The notes under the pieces are model-generated. The model was not told the DNA's origin. It was given only the letters and a program-made list of their open reading frames with translations, and made no database searches. A stretch of DNA of 5,618 nt from Lactobacillus sp. (GTDB taxonomy: Bacteria > Bacillota > Bacilli > Lactobacillales > Lactobacillaceae): positions 1-5,618 of the forward strand of contig DMZB01000334.1 in NCBI GenBank assembly GCA_003482405.1, read 5' to 3'. Every line of letters starts with the position of its first letter. Position 1 is the stretch's first letter. Of this stretch, positions 1 through 5,573 are shown piece after piece. The position numbers and the translations under genes are program-made.

Positions 1-2
1 CC

Positions 3-221
3 ATTAGCTATGCCCGTTTTATTACGGGCGATTCCAAAGGGTTAACCAAAACCTCCACAGACGCGACTGATATTTCGGCAAATATCGGCGAAACATTAAC
101 TGATCTGTTCACACTCGCGGATTCAGATTATCGCAGATTTTACCACCAGTTCACCATGACTGATTTAAAAAACGATATGCATGATCACGGATACTTTATC
201 AATTTGGCAAATCGACCGTGA
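3..221 (+). CDS. C-terminal end of an unidentified protein (partial, 5' end outside window)
   Basis: Frame 3 is open from the left edge for 72 codons to a TGA at 219-221, while the other two plus-strand frames stop within the first 45 bases. The translated tail begins ISYARFITGDSKGL, contains DLFTLADSDYRRFYHQF and ends GYFINLANRP. It looks soluble, mixed alpha/beta and without membrane segments. I do not recognise the family, and 72 residues are too few to name a function. Support for a real gene is the uninterrupted frame with protein-like composition, followed 55 bases later by a strong terminator hairpin. It is the only plus-strand gene here and converges on the antiporter gene. Confidence 0.7.
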   Translation: MSYARFITGDSKGLTKTSTDATDISANIGETLTDLFTLADSDYRRFYHQFTMTDLKNDMHDHGYFINLANRP

Positions 222-276
222 CTGTGGAAATAAACCCAGTAAAAATCGATCGACAACCAAAAAATGTCGCGCCTAA

Positions 277-321
277 AAAATGATGCATTACAGGATTCAA
301 TTTCCTGTAGTGCATCATTTT
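277..321. terminator. Bidirectional Rho-independent terminator between convergent genes
   Basis: Arms at 277-295 and 303-321 form a 19-base-pair stem around a 7-base loop. On the plus strand every position pairs, with one U-G wobble. Read on the minus strand that wobble becomes an A-C mismatch. The minus-strand transcript gets a run of six U (plus-strand A at 275-280) and the plus-strand transcript a run of four U. It lies 55 bases past the partial plus-strand gene and about 105 bases past the antiporter stop, so it can end both transcripts. Confidence 0.9.
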
Positions 322-426
322 GTGTTTAGAAAGATTTTTTCAGTTATAAGCGCTTTTGCGACAGTAATAAAGTGGGCATTAATTTGACTACGACATCGTA
401 CTGCCCATGGATGCCAATACCGGTGT

Positions 427-1599
427 CTAATTTGCCTCAGTCTCTGCGTCTTGCGATTCGCCTTTCAACGCCCATCTCAATAACAACGGGGCCGCTAAAG
501 TTGAAAAGACGATCATAAAAATCATGTCGACATATAATCCCTTGGCCAACAAGTGAGCATTAAAGCCAATTTGGGCCGTGATGAGTGCCATTTCACCGCG
601 GGCCACCATCCCCGTGCCAACGATTCGACTACCAACCTTTGTAAAGCCGGTAAGTCTGGCACCAATTTCACCACCCCACCACTTCGTTACAACGGCTAAT
701 ATTGTCATCAAAACGATGAACGGGAGCGACGTGACAAAGTGTGTAAAGGTAACATTCAGTCCGATGCTGACGAAAAATACGGGGACAAAAAAAGCGTTAC
801 TGATTGGTTCAATATGATCGTCAATGACTTGTTTAACGTGCGTTTGTGCAACTGCAATACCTGCAAAAAATGCACCGATAGCGCCGGACAAACCAACTTC
901 TTCAGCTAGGTAAGCCATTCCCAAACAAATCACAACTGCGGTCACTGTTCGCGCAGTCGGAATCAAAAGCCGTTCACTGATTCGCATCAATAACGGCGCA
1001 ATCCACCGCACCAATAAATAAGCGGCTACGAAGAAACCAACTTGAAATAAAAGCTGTAGTCCCATATTGGTGCCACCATGTGCACTGTCACCGCCGATGA
1101 GAGCAACCATTAGACTTAACAGCAGGACGCCAATAATGTCATCTGCCACTGCTGCGCCGAGAATCGTGGCGCCTGCCCGAGTGTCTAAAGCATGAAACTC
1201 CCTTAACACAACCACTGAAATGCTGACCGAGGTGGCTGAAAAAACAACCCCGATAAACAGTGCTTCCGTGAAGTGATAGCCAAACAGTAAGCTAATGCCA
1301 CCCATTAACGTGACTGGCAAAATGACACCGCACACGGCAACCGCCAAAGCAGGCCGTAAAACTTTGCGCAACTGAGTGAGATTACTTTCGAGACCCGCCA
1401 TAAACATCAATAAAATCACACCGATGTTTGCAAACACTGACAAGGCACTGCTTTCATGCACCCAGTTCAGCACTCCTGGCCCAATAATGATGCCGATTAG
1501 CAATTCACCAATGACCGCCGGAATGCCAACCCGTGCCGAAAAATGACCGGCTATCGTGGTCGCCAACAAAATCAATATCAGCGTGCCAATAAACGCCAT
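427..1599 (-). CDS. napA: Na+/H+ antiporter, CPA2 family (NapA type)
   Basis: This is a 390-residue integral membrane protein, close to the length of Enterococcus hirae NapA, with 12-13 predicted hydrophobic segments and very short soluble ends. It should exchange Na+ (or another monovalent cation) for H+ across the cytoplasmic membrane, for pH and sodium homeostasis. Two features point to an electrogenic Na+/H+ exchanger rather than a K+ efflux protein: the adjacent aspartates D153-D154 in the motif GAAVADDIIGV, which are the ion-binding pair of the NapA/NhaA fold, and K306 in VVTKWWGG, matching the functional lysine of Thermus NapA. The helix-breaking stretch SATSVSISVV (121-130) and the MVARGEMALI motif (331-340) are also typical. 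No Trk/Kef nucleotide-binding domain is attached. The ATG is preceded by AAGGAG (1608-1613) with an 8-base gap. It lies 45 bases after the flavoprotein gene and is likely co-transcribed with it. The ion specificity is inferred. Confidence 0.9.
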   Translation of the reverse strand: MAFIGTLILILLATTIAGHFSARVGIPAVIGELLIGIIIGPGVLNWVHESSALSVFANIGVILLMFMAGLESNLTQLRKVLRPALAVAVCGVILPVTLMGGISLLFGYHFTEALFIGVVFSATSVSISVVVLREFHALDTRAGATILGAAVADDIIGVLLLSLMVALIGGDSAHGGTNMGLQLLFQVGFFVAAYLLVRWIAPLLMRISERLLIPTARTVTAVVICLGMAYLAEEVGLSGAIGAFFAGIAVAQTHVKQVIDDHIEPISNAFFVPVFFVSIGLNVTFTHFVTSLPFIVLMTILAVVTKWWGGEIGARLTGFTKVGSRIVGTGMVARGEMALITAQIGFNAHLLAKGLYVDMIFMIVFSTLAAPLLLRWALKGESQDAETEAN

Positions 1600-1607
1600 G
1601 GACCTCG

Positions 1608-1613
1608 CTCCTT
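1608..1613 (-). promoter_or_regulatory. Ribosome binding site of the antiporter gene
   Basis: Minus-strand AAGGAG lies 8 bases before the ATG at 1599. It lies inside the 45-base gap after the flavoprotein gene, where I see no terminator hairpin, which supports co-transcription. Confidence 0.8.
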
Positions 1614-1644
1614 CACTATGTGTTTAAAGAAATAAATGCCTTGC

Positions 1645-2979
1645 TCACAATAAATAGTCAATATCCGATGCTGGTGTTGGATAGGCCATAATCTGGTCAT
1701 CAAACGAACGAGAAGTTGCATGCTGATTAATCAGCAGCGTTAAATAATTAATCATTTCATCGGCGATGCTACTCAAAACAGCAGCACCGACCAGTTGATG
1801 TTGCGCATTCAAGACAACGGTCACCTTGGCCACTGAATCATGGATTCGGTTATACGTGTACCAGTGTGTCATATCGATTTTTTTAACTGTCAGATAGGCA
1901 TCTTGTGCGGCCGTTGTCACATCGACCCCCACCTTGGCCAACTTGGGCATCCCAAAAACGAGCGTGGGAATGGCTGGGTATGCAATTGCTTCATTACTCA
2001 GTTCCCCTGTCAATTGACCCACTAGGTAGCGGGCGTCAAACCCGGCCACCGGTGTAAGTTTAGGCACATTTTGTTTGGCCACGACGTCTCCCAAAGCATA
2101 GATATTTGGATTAGCCGTTTGCAAATGATCATTAACTTGCACCCCATGCTTGTCAGCAACAACCCCGACTGCGGGCAAATTTAAAGTATCCACATTGGCG
2201 ATACGTCCTGTCGCACCGATAACAGCATCCGTTGTCAGACTAAACTGTGCATTGTCAGTCAGGACCAAACCGTCATTGGTCGATGTGACTTTACTAATAT
2301 CAATATTTTTATGAATTCGAACGCCTGCTTCAATTAGCTGCGTTGTTAAATCGGCCACCATATCCGCTGGAAAAGCCTTCAAGGGGCGGTCATTATGCAG
2401 GATTAAATCAACTTGAGCGCCAGCCGCGTTTGCAATGTCGGCCAGTTCAAAAGCAATGTAGCCACCGCCAATAAACGTGATTCGGCGTGGCAGTTCGCGC
2501 ATGTTTAAAAAGTCAGTACTGGTGCCGACATGCTCTGCCCCTTCAATACTTAGTCGGCTGGGGCGTTCGCCTGTTGCAATCACAATTTTGTCAGCCACAA
2601 CTTCCTTGGTGCCAACCATGACATGTCCGTCTTCGGTAAATTGTGCATGACCGGTCAGTGCCTCAATGTTGGCGCTCTTCAGACCAGCCAATGTTCCACC
2701 AGGAATGCTGTCAGTATAAGCAAACTTATTGCGCATTAAATCGGGCCAGTTAACTTTAGGCATTCCCACTAACCCTTGACCATTCAGATGTTCAGCAGAC
2801 CGTTTTGCTTCGACTGCAGCCAACAAAATCTTTTTAGGATCGCAACCACGGTTTGGACACGTACCGCCCCATAGGTTTTCTTCAGCAATCGCGACCGTTT
2901 TACCGGCTGCCTTTAAATCATAGGCCAGTGCGATTCCACCAGGGCCACCACCCAAAATCAACGTTTGTACATGTGTCAT
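1645..2979 (-). CDS. Glutathione-reductase-like FAD/NAD(P) disulfide oxidoreductase
   Basis: This is a 444-residue cytoplasmic flavoprotein of the class I pyridine nucleotide-disulfide oxidoreductases (glutathione reductase/dihydrolipoamide dehydrogenase/mercuric reductase/RclA). In order it shows an N-terminal FAD dinucleotide fold (LGGGPGG, 9-15), a redox-active disulfide in GGTCPNRGCDPKK (Cys41/Cys46), the ATGERP turn (135-140), an NAD(P)H-binding fold (GGGYIAFELA, 171-180), the second FAD motif NIYALGDVV (292-300) and a dimerisation domain to the end. The chemistry should be transfer of electrons from NAD(P)H through FAD and the disulfide to a disulfide or other acceptor. The His-Glu dyad of true glutathione reductase (HPTxxE) is absent: the position reads MAYPTPASD, with Tyr433 and Ser438. 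A GTG-initiated version 19 codons longer (to 3036) is open but lacks a binding site. The ATG at 2979 has GGAGG six bases upstream and begins directly at the FAD fold. The substrate is unknown; glutathione is only one candidate. Confidence 0.9.
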   Translation of the reverse strand: MTHVQTLILGGGPGGIALAYDLKAAGKTVAIAEENLWGGTCPNRGCDPKKILLAAVEAKRSAEHLNGQGLVGMPKVNWPDLMRNKFAYTDSIPGGTLAGLKSANIEALTGHAQFTEDGHVMVGTKEVVADKIVIATGERPSRLSIEGAEHVGTSTDFLNMRELPRRITFIGGGYIAFELADIANAAGAQVDLILHNDRPLKAFPADMVADLTTQLIEAGVRIHKNIDISKVTSTNDGLVLTDNAQFSLTTDAVIGATGRIANVDTLNLPAVGVVADKHGVQVNDHLQTANPNIYALGDVVAKQNVPKLTPVAGFDARYLVGQLTGELSNEAIAYPAIPTLVFGMPKLAKVGVDVTTAAQDAYLTVKKIDMTHWYTYNRIHDSVAKVTVVLNAQHQLVGAAVLSSIADEMINYLTLLINQHATSRSFDDQIMAYPTPASDIDYLL

Positions 2980-2985
2980 AATCTG

Positions 2986-2990
2986 CCTCC
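2986..2990 (-). promoter_or_regulatory. Ribosome binding site that fixes the oxidoreductase start
   Basis: Minus-strand GGAGG lies six bases before the ATG at 2979. The upstream in-frame GTG at 3036 has no purine-rich site before it, so the shorter 444-residue protein is preferred. Confidence 0.85.
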
Positions 2991-3005
2991 AGTCTTTAGA
3001 ACGTT

Positions 3006-3020
3006 TACACACAGAGTGTA
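3006..3020 (-). promoter_or_regulatory. Possible operator: TACAC-N5-GTGTA inverted repeat
   Basis: Two perfect 5-base arms (3006-3010 and 3016-3020) flank ACAGA, starting 27 bases upstream of the oxidoreductase ATG. The size suits a small dimeric regulator. A weak -10-like TACACT (minus strand, 3015-3020) overlaps the right arm, but its best -35 partner, TTGTCG, is only 15 bases away. It does not resemble the palindrome upstream of the TetR gene. This may be an operator or chance. Confidence 0.25.
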
Positions 3021-3040
3021 CCGACTTTTTGTTCACGACA

Positions 3041-3055
3041 AAAGCATTTTGCTTT
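3041..3055 (-). repeat. Small perfect hairpin in the leader between the TetR and oxidoreductase genes
   Basis: AAAGCA and TGCTTT pair around three bases, and 5-base arms GTACC (3018-3022) and GGTAC (3056-3060) could enclose it as an outer stem. It lies in the 117-base gap between the TetR stop and the oxidoreductase start. It lacks a GC-rich stem and a U-run, so it is not a convincing terminator. It could reduce read-through or do nothing. Confidence 0.25.
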
Positions 3056-3096
3056 GGTACTAAACCTAAAGTTGACCAACAGTGACCGTTTTGCCA

Positions 3097-3759
3097 CTAC
3101 TCAGTTGGTTTCAAAGCTAGCGTGCGATCTAATTCACGAACCATGTAAACTTCTTCCGTCGCGTCATCCCATTCGCGATCTGGGAATAAGACATAACGAT
3201 CAAAGAAATAACTACCTAAGATTGATAACAGATAACGAAAGATAATGCGAAACGGCCAATCGACCAGTTGTCCACGATCCTGGGCCGTTTTAACAATCGT
3301 TCTGAAGGAGTTCAAAAATCGTTCTGGTGCATACTTCAGGTACTGTTCACGAATATCTGCGTTGTACAGGATTTCGCTAAGAAAAACCTTTAGGGCATCT
3401 TGATTTTCAGAAGCAAACTTCATGCGATTGTGCACAAAGAACACAAAGAAGTCATGAATATTGTCTGTTTGTTCACGAATGGCCTCAGATGCCAGTTCAT
3501 CTAGCAAGTCAGGCACCACTTCCCTGACGATTGGATCTAAGGCTTCACGCAAAATATTTGCTTTCGATTTAAAATGCTTAAACATGGTGCCTTCTGACTG
3601 ATGGGCAGCTTCTGCAATCTGCCGCGTACTCGTATTGGCATACCCCTGTTTGGCAAACAGCCGTATACTGACAATCAAGACATCCCGTTGTTTTTGCGTT
3701 AAGTTCTTGTCCTTATTGACAACATTGGGAAATTCTTCAAGAATGTTTTTTTCTGTCAT
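3097..3759 (-). CDS. TetR/AcrR-family transcriptional regulator
   Basis: This 220-residue cytoplasmic DNA-binding protein has the usual TetR-family length. After a 20-residue polar leader, residues 21-68 form the TetR N-terminal helix-turn-helix domain: QRDVLIVSIRLFAKQGY, the first-helix region with its conserved G-Y, followed by the recognition part TSTRQIAEAAHQSEGTMFKHF (43-63) and the closing KSK. The remaining 150 residues are the helical ligand-binding and dimer domain, which is too variable to reveal the ligand. It is the first gene of the TetR-flavoprotein-antiporter set, 117 bases upstream of the flavoprotein. The promoter before it carries palindromes suited to a TetR dimer, so autorepression and control of the two downstream genes are likely but inferred. 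The binding site before ATG 3759 is weak (TGGA about 8 bases away). No other early in-frame Met exists, so this start is kept. Confidence 0.9.
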   Translation of the reverse strand: MTEKNILEEFPNVVNKDKNLTQKQRDVLIVSIRLFAKQGYANTSTRQIAEAAHQSEGTMFKHFKSKANILREALDPIVREVVPDLLDELASEAIREQTDNIHDFFVFFVHNRMKFASENQDALKVFLSEILYNADIREQYLKYAPERFLNSFRTIVKTAQDRGQLVDWPFRIIFRYLLSILGSYFFDRYVLFPDREWDDATEEVYMVRELDRTLALKPTE

Positions 3760-3790
3760 TTATTTTTCCATCACTTTCGCAAATTCACTA

Positions 3791-3805
3791 CTGCTATCAT
3801 AGCAG
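3791..3805 (-). promoter_or_regulatory. Palindromic operator candidate overlapping the -10 box
   Basis: CTGCTAT and ATAGCAG are 7-base perfect arms around one central base. The -10 box lies wholly inside, so any protein bound here would exclude RNA polymerase. Position and symmetry suit the TetR-family protein encoded 32 bases downstream. This is the best operator candidate in the window. Confidence 0.6.
3796..3804 (-). promoter_or_regulatory. Extended -10 promoter of the TetR gene
   Basis: The minus strand reads TGCTATGAT, a TGn extended -10 joined to a good -10 (TATGAT at 3796-3801). This would start transcription near 3789 and leave a leader of about 30 bases. No good -35 lies at 16-18 bases. 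A perfect TTGACA exists at 3825-3830, but the spacer is 23 bases, too long for normal use, so the extended -10 probably carries recognition. Confidence 0.6.
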
Positions 3806-3818
3806 ACCTTAAGAGGTC
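3805..3818 (-). promoter_or_regulatory. Second inverted repeat in the TetR promoter spacer
   Basis: GACCT and AGGTC are perfect 5-base arms around a 4-base spacer, directly abutting the 15-base palindrome. It sits between the -10 box and the TTGACA at 3825-3830. It could be a second half of a composite operator or a site for another regulator. Its arms differ from those of the neighbouring palindrome. Confidence 0.4.
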
Positions 3819-3918
3819 AGAAAATGTCAAATCTAACCGACCCATGATGCTGCCCATATCGATTTTTTTAAATAATCATTTATCTGCATGACCGGTACGA
3901 CAATTTACCAGAATACAG

Positions 3919-3954
3919 AAAAGACGTGCCCAGAGTCTTTCTCAAGGACACGTC
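3919..3954 (-). terminator. Rho-independent terminator of the small membrane protein gene
   Basis: On the minus strand GACGTGTCC pairs with GGGCACGTC (nine pairs, one a wobble). The 14-base apical region can pair further through GAG/CTC. TTTT and then more U follow. It lies about 80 bases past the stop of the small membrane protein and upstream of the TetR promoter, so it separates the two transcripts. Confidence 0.75.
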
Positions 3955-3975
3955 ATCAATATTATTCAATTAATT

Positions 3976-3999
3976 ATCGACCAAACCGACATCGACCAA
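3976..3999. repeat. Pair of 9-base direct repeats (ATCGACCAA)
   Basis: ATCGACCAA occurs at 3976-3984 and again at 3991-3999, a period of 15 bases. It lies just past the small membrane protein stop. No function is evident. Confidence 0.4.
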
Positions 4000-4010
4000 T
4001 CAACTGATTG
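3997..4010. repeat. 14-base inverted repeat after the small membrane protein stop
   Basis: CAATCA and TGATTG are perfect 6-base arms around AC, and the left arm overlaps the second ATCGACCAA copy. With a 2-base spacer it is a poor RNA hairpin and has no U-run, so it is more like a protein-binding palindrome or chance. Confidence 0.3.
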
Positions 4011-4035
4011 ATTTGACGGTGTGATCAAACGCTGA

Positions 4036-4305
4036 TTACGCCTGTTTGGAAGCGTTCAGGGCACGGTAGCCAAGATAAAATTGAACGACTGCCAAGATAA
4101 CAGCTAACCAGTTTACTGTCGCAAACCATCCTGAAAGGCTGGCCACACTGGTTGCGCCATAGTAAGCCCAAAATCCCCAGACTACCGCGACAACGTTAAT
4201 CCAAGCAAAGGTCTTCATTAGCGATTGATTCTTTGTTGCAAAGAATGTCCAAACGCAGTTAACCACGAACCAAATAGCTAAAATCCAAAATGATGTTGCA
4301 AACAT
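4036..4305 (-). CDS. Small Trp-rich membrane protein of unknown function
   Basis: This is an 89-residue hydrophobic protein with three likely membrane helices at about 3-22, 32-50 and 60-82, short polar loops (ATKNQSLMK after the first helix) and a basic tail (RALNASKQA). It carries eight tryptophans (W7, 12, 19, 35, 43, 46, 60, 66), far above normal, plus many Phe and Tyr. I do not recognise the family and see no catalytic motif. The odd helix number leaves the ends on opposite sides of the membrane, with the K/R residues suggesting a cytoplasmic C-terminus. AGAGGGA lies about six bases before the ATG, an unambiguous start. It is a single-gene unit with its own promoter (4369-4396) and terminator (3919-3954), between the osmolyte ATPase and the TetR set. 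A role in membrane or osmotic stress is only a guess from neighbours. Confidence 0.8.
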   Translation of the reverse strand: MFATSFWILAIWFVVNCVWTFFATKNQSLMKTFAWINVVAVVWGFWAYYGATSVASLSGWFATVNWLAVILAVVQFYLGYRALNASKQA

Positions 4306-4336
4306 GTTGATTCCCTCTTTTGTTTTTATTTGTCGA

Positions 4337-4352
4337 GCGAGTGATTACTCGC
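4337..4352 (-). promoter_or_regulatory. Hairpin in the 5' leader of the small membrane protein gene
   Basis: GCGAGT and ACTCGC form a 6-base-pair GC-rich stem with a 4-base loop. It sits between the promoter and the ribosome binding site, about 10 bases into the predicted transcript. It could stabilise the message end or be an operator. It is too far from the binding site to mask it directly. Confidence 0.45.
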
Positions 4353-4368
4353 CTTCCTCAACAACATC

Positions 4369-4396
4369 ATTCTAGCACCTTTCTATTTTGATACAA
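4369..4396 (-). promoter_or_regulatory. Promoter of the small membrane protein gene
   Basis: On the minus strand TTGTAT (4391-4396) is followed after 16 bases by TAGAAT (4369-4374), preceded by TGC, giving an extended -10. Transcription would start near 4362, leaving a leader of about 57 bases. It lies just after the terminator of the osmolyte ATPase gene, consistent with an independent transcript. Confidence 0.65.
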
Positions 4397-4435
4397 CCCA
4401 TTTGCCAAACTTTTTTCAGAAAATTTTTTGTGAAC

Positions 4436-4480
4436 AAAAAGGCCTTTCAATCCGCATTGTGTAGCGGATGAAAAGACCTT
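4436..4480 (-). terminator. Rho-independent terminator of the osmolyte ATPase gene
   Basis: Arms at 4464-4480 and 4439-4455 form a 17-position stem on the minus strand with two G-U wobbles and one mismatch, capped by an 8-base loop and followed by TTTTT. The wobbles are mismatches on the plus strand, which fits minus-strand use. It lies about 70 bases after the ATPase stop, so the ATPase is the last gene of its transcript. Confidence 0.85.
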
Positions 4481-4547
4481 GCTTGAGATTTAAAATTATT
4501 TTTTAGCTAAGCAGTCCACTTCGTAATTAAATAGCCACGTCTTTTAC

Positions 4548-5573
4548 TCACTTATTGTCATCTTCGTCATGTTTACGCTGGCTGAGATAGTTGACAATAT
4601 CCTGTGCATTAATAAAACCAATTTGCTTGTCACCATCAACGACCCGTAGATATTCACAGTTAGTGAGATCATCAAACGCCTCACCTAATGTTCGATCAGA
4701 GGAAATATCAATTGGTGCCGTCTGCCCCTCTGGTAGTGTTACTTCAGAAAAACCCATCATGACCATTTTACCAACGTAAACGTCATACACGTTCTTTGCG
4801 ACGCTTTGTGAGAAAAAGGCTTCTACAAATTTATTGGCTGGGTGTTGAGCAATGGCAGTAGGTGTATCGACTTGCAAGATTTTACCCTTACTCATGACCG
4901 CGATTCGATCGCCAAGTTTAAGCGCCTCATCCATATCATGAGTGACGAAAATAATCGTGTCATGACGTTTTTCATGTAGCTCTAAAACAAGGTCCTGCAG
5001 TTGAGTCCGTGAAATGGGGTCCAGTGCAGAAAATGGTTCATCCATCAACACAATTGATGGTTCTGAAGCAATTGCTCGGCAAATCCCGATTCGTTGCTGT
5101 TCACCACCTGAGAGTTCACTGGGCATCCGGTCACGGTATTTTTTAGGATCAAGTCCAACTTGGTCAAGCAACCGATTGATTGTTGCATCGATCTCCTCGC
5201 GCTTCATTCCCTTCATTTCAGGAATTACGGCGATGTTTTGCGCGACTGTCATCGTCGGGAACAGGGCGATCTGTTGCAGGACGTACCCAATGTTCCAACG
5301 CAGCCGTTGCAGATTAATTTCTTGAATATTGTCGTCGATAATAAAAATTTTGCCGTCACTTTGTGGTTGTAACTGGTTGATCATTTTCAAGGTCGTGGTC
5401 TTGCCACTGCCCGAAGTCCCGACCAAAACAAATAATTCACCCGCATTGATGGTTAAATTTAAATCTGGAATCACGACATTACCGTCAAAGGACTGCTGCA
5501 CATGTTCAAACCGAATGATCGGTTCGCCATCTTTTGCTGTTGGCGTTGCGTGTTTTTCAGTTGACACTGCCAT
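4548..5573 (-). CDS. opuCA: Osmoprotectant (glycine betaine/carnitine/choline) ABC transporter ATPase
   Basis: This 341-residue cytoplasmic ATPase should power uptake of a quaternary-amine compatible solute through an OpuC/OpuB/ProU-type importer. It has Walker A GTSGSGKTT (52-60), the Q-loop QQ at 100-101, signature LSGGEQQR (154-161; Glu where many importers have Gln), Walker B IVLMDEP (174-180, catalytic E179), D-loop SALD and H-loop His212. The stretch TTTLKMIN after Walker A and FVTHDMDEALKLGDRIAVM are typical of the ProV/OpuA branch. After the nucleotide domain there is one CBS-type regulatory domain (about 258-333, ending YLRVVDGDKQIGFINAQDIVNYL) and an acidic tail HDEDDNK. Many OpuCA proteins are 380-400 residues with two CBS domains, so this one is short. 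GAAAGGGG precedes the ATG by about 10 bases. The permease and binding-protein genes are not in the window and, given the terminator downstream, should lie upstream (beyond 5618). Substrate choice among betaine, carnitine and choline cannot be read here. Confidence 0.9.
   Translation of the reverse strand: MAVSTEKHATPTAKDGEPIIRFEHVQQSFDGNVVIPDLNLTINAGELFVLVGTSGSGKTTTLKMINQLQPQSDGKIFIIDDNIQEINLQRLRWNIGYVLQQIALFPTMTVAQNIAVIPEMKGMKREEIDATINRLLDQVGLDPKKYRDRMPSELSGGEQQRIGICRAIASEPSIVLMDEPFSALDPISRTQLQDLVLELHEKRHDTIIFVTHDMDEALKLGDRIAVMSKGKILQVDTPTAIAQHPANKFVEAFFSQSVAKNVYDVYVGKMVMMGFSEVTLPEGQTAPIDISSDRTLGEAFDDLTNCEYLRVVDGDKQIGFINAQDIVNYLSQRKHDEDDNK

Noticed and set aside
345..358. Catabolite-responsive (cre)-like site with core AAGCGCTT
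   Set aside because: The core is good, but three outer positions deviate from the consensus, and the site lies downstream of both flanking genes rather than near a promoter.
373..407. TGGGCA/TGCCCA arms enclosing an inner TACGA-CA-TCGTA hairpin, as a second terminator for the antiporter
   Set aside because: The outer loop is long, the arms are short and there is no U-run. The hairpin at 277-321 is a far better terminator.
578..817. 79-codon plus-strand open frame inside the antiporter gene
   Set aside because: It is antisense to a well-supported membrane protein gene, has no ribosome binding site I can see and has no recognisable protein character.
2980..3036. 19-codon N-terminal extension of the oxidoreductase from a GTG start
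   Set aside because: There is no ribosome binding site before it, it overlaps the GGAGG of the downstream ATG, and the FAD fold normally begins within a few residues of the start.
3054..3245. 63-codon plus-strand open frame across the TetR 3' end
   Set aside because: It is mostly antisense to the TetR coding sequence, with no binding site and no recognisable motif.
3825..3830. TTGACA as a standard -35 box for the TetR gene
   Set aside because: The spacing to the only good -10 box is 23 bases, and no -10-like hexamer lies at 16-18 bases.
5014..5372. Plus-strand open frames of 103 and 70 codons inside the osmolyte ATPase gene
   Set aside because: They are shadows of a strongly conserved ABC ATPase coding sequence on the other strand.
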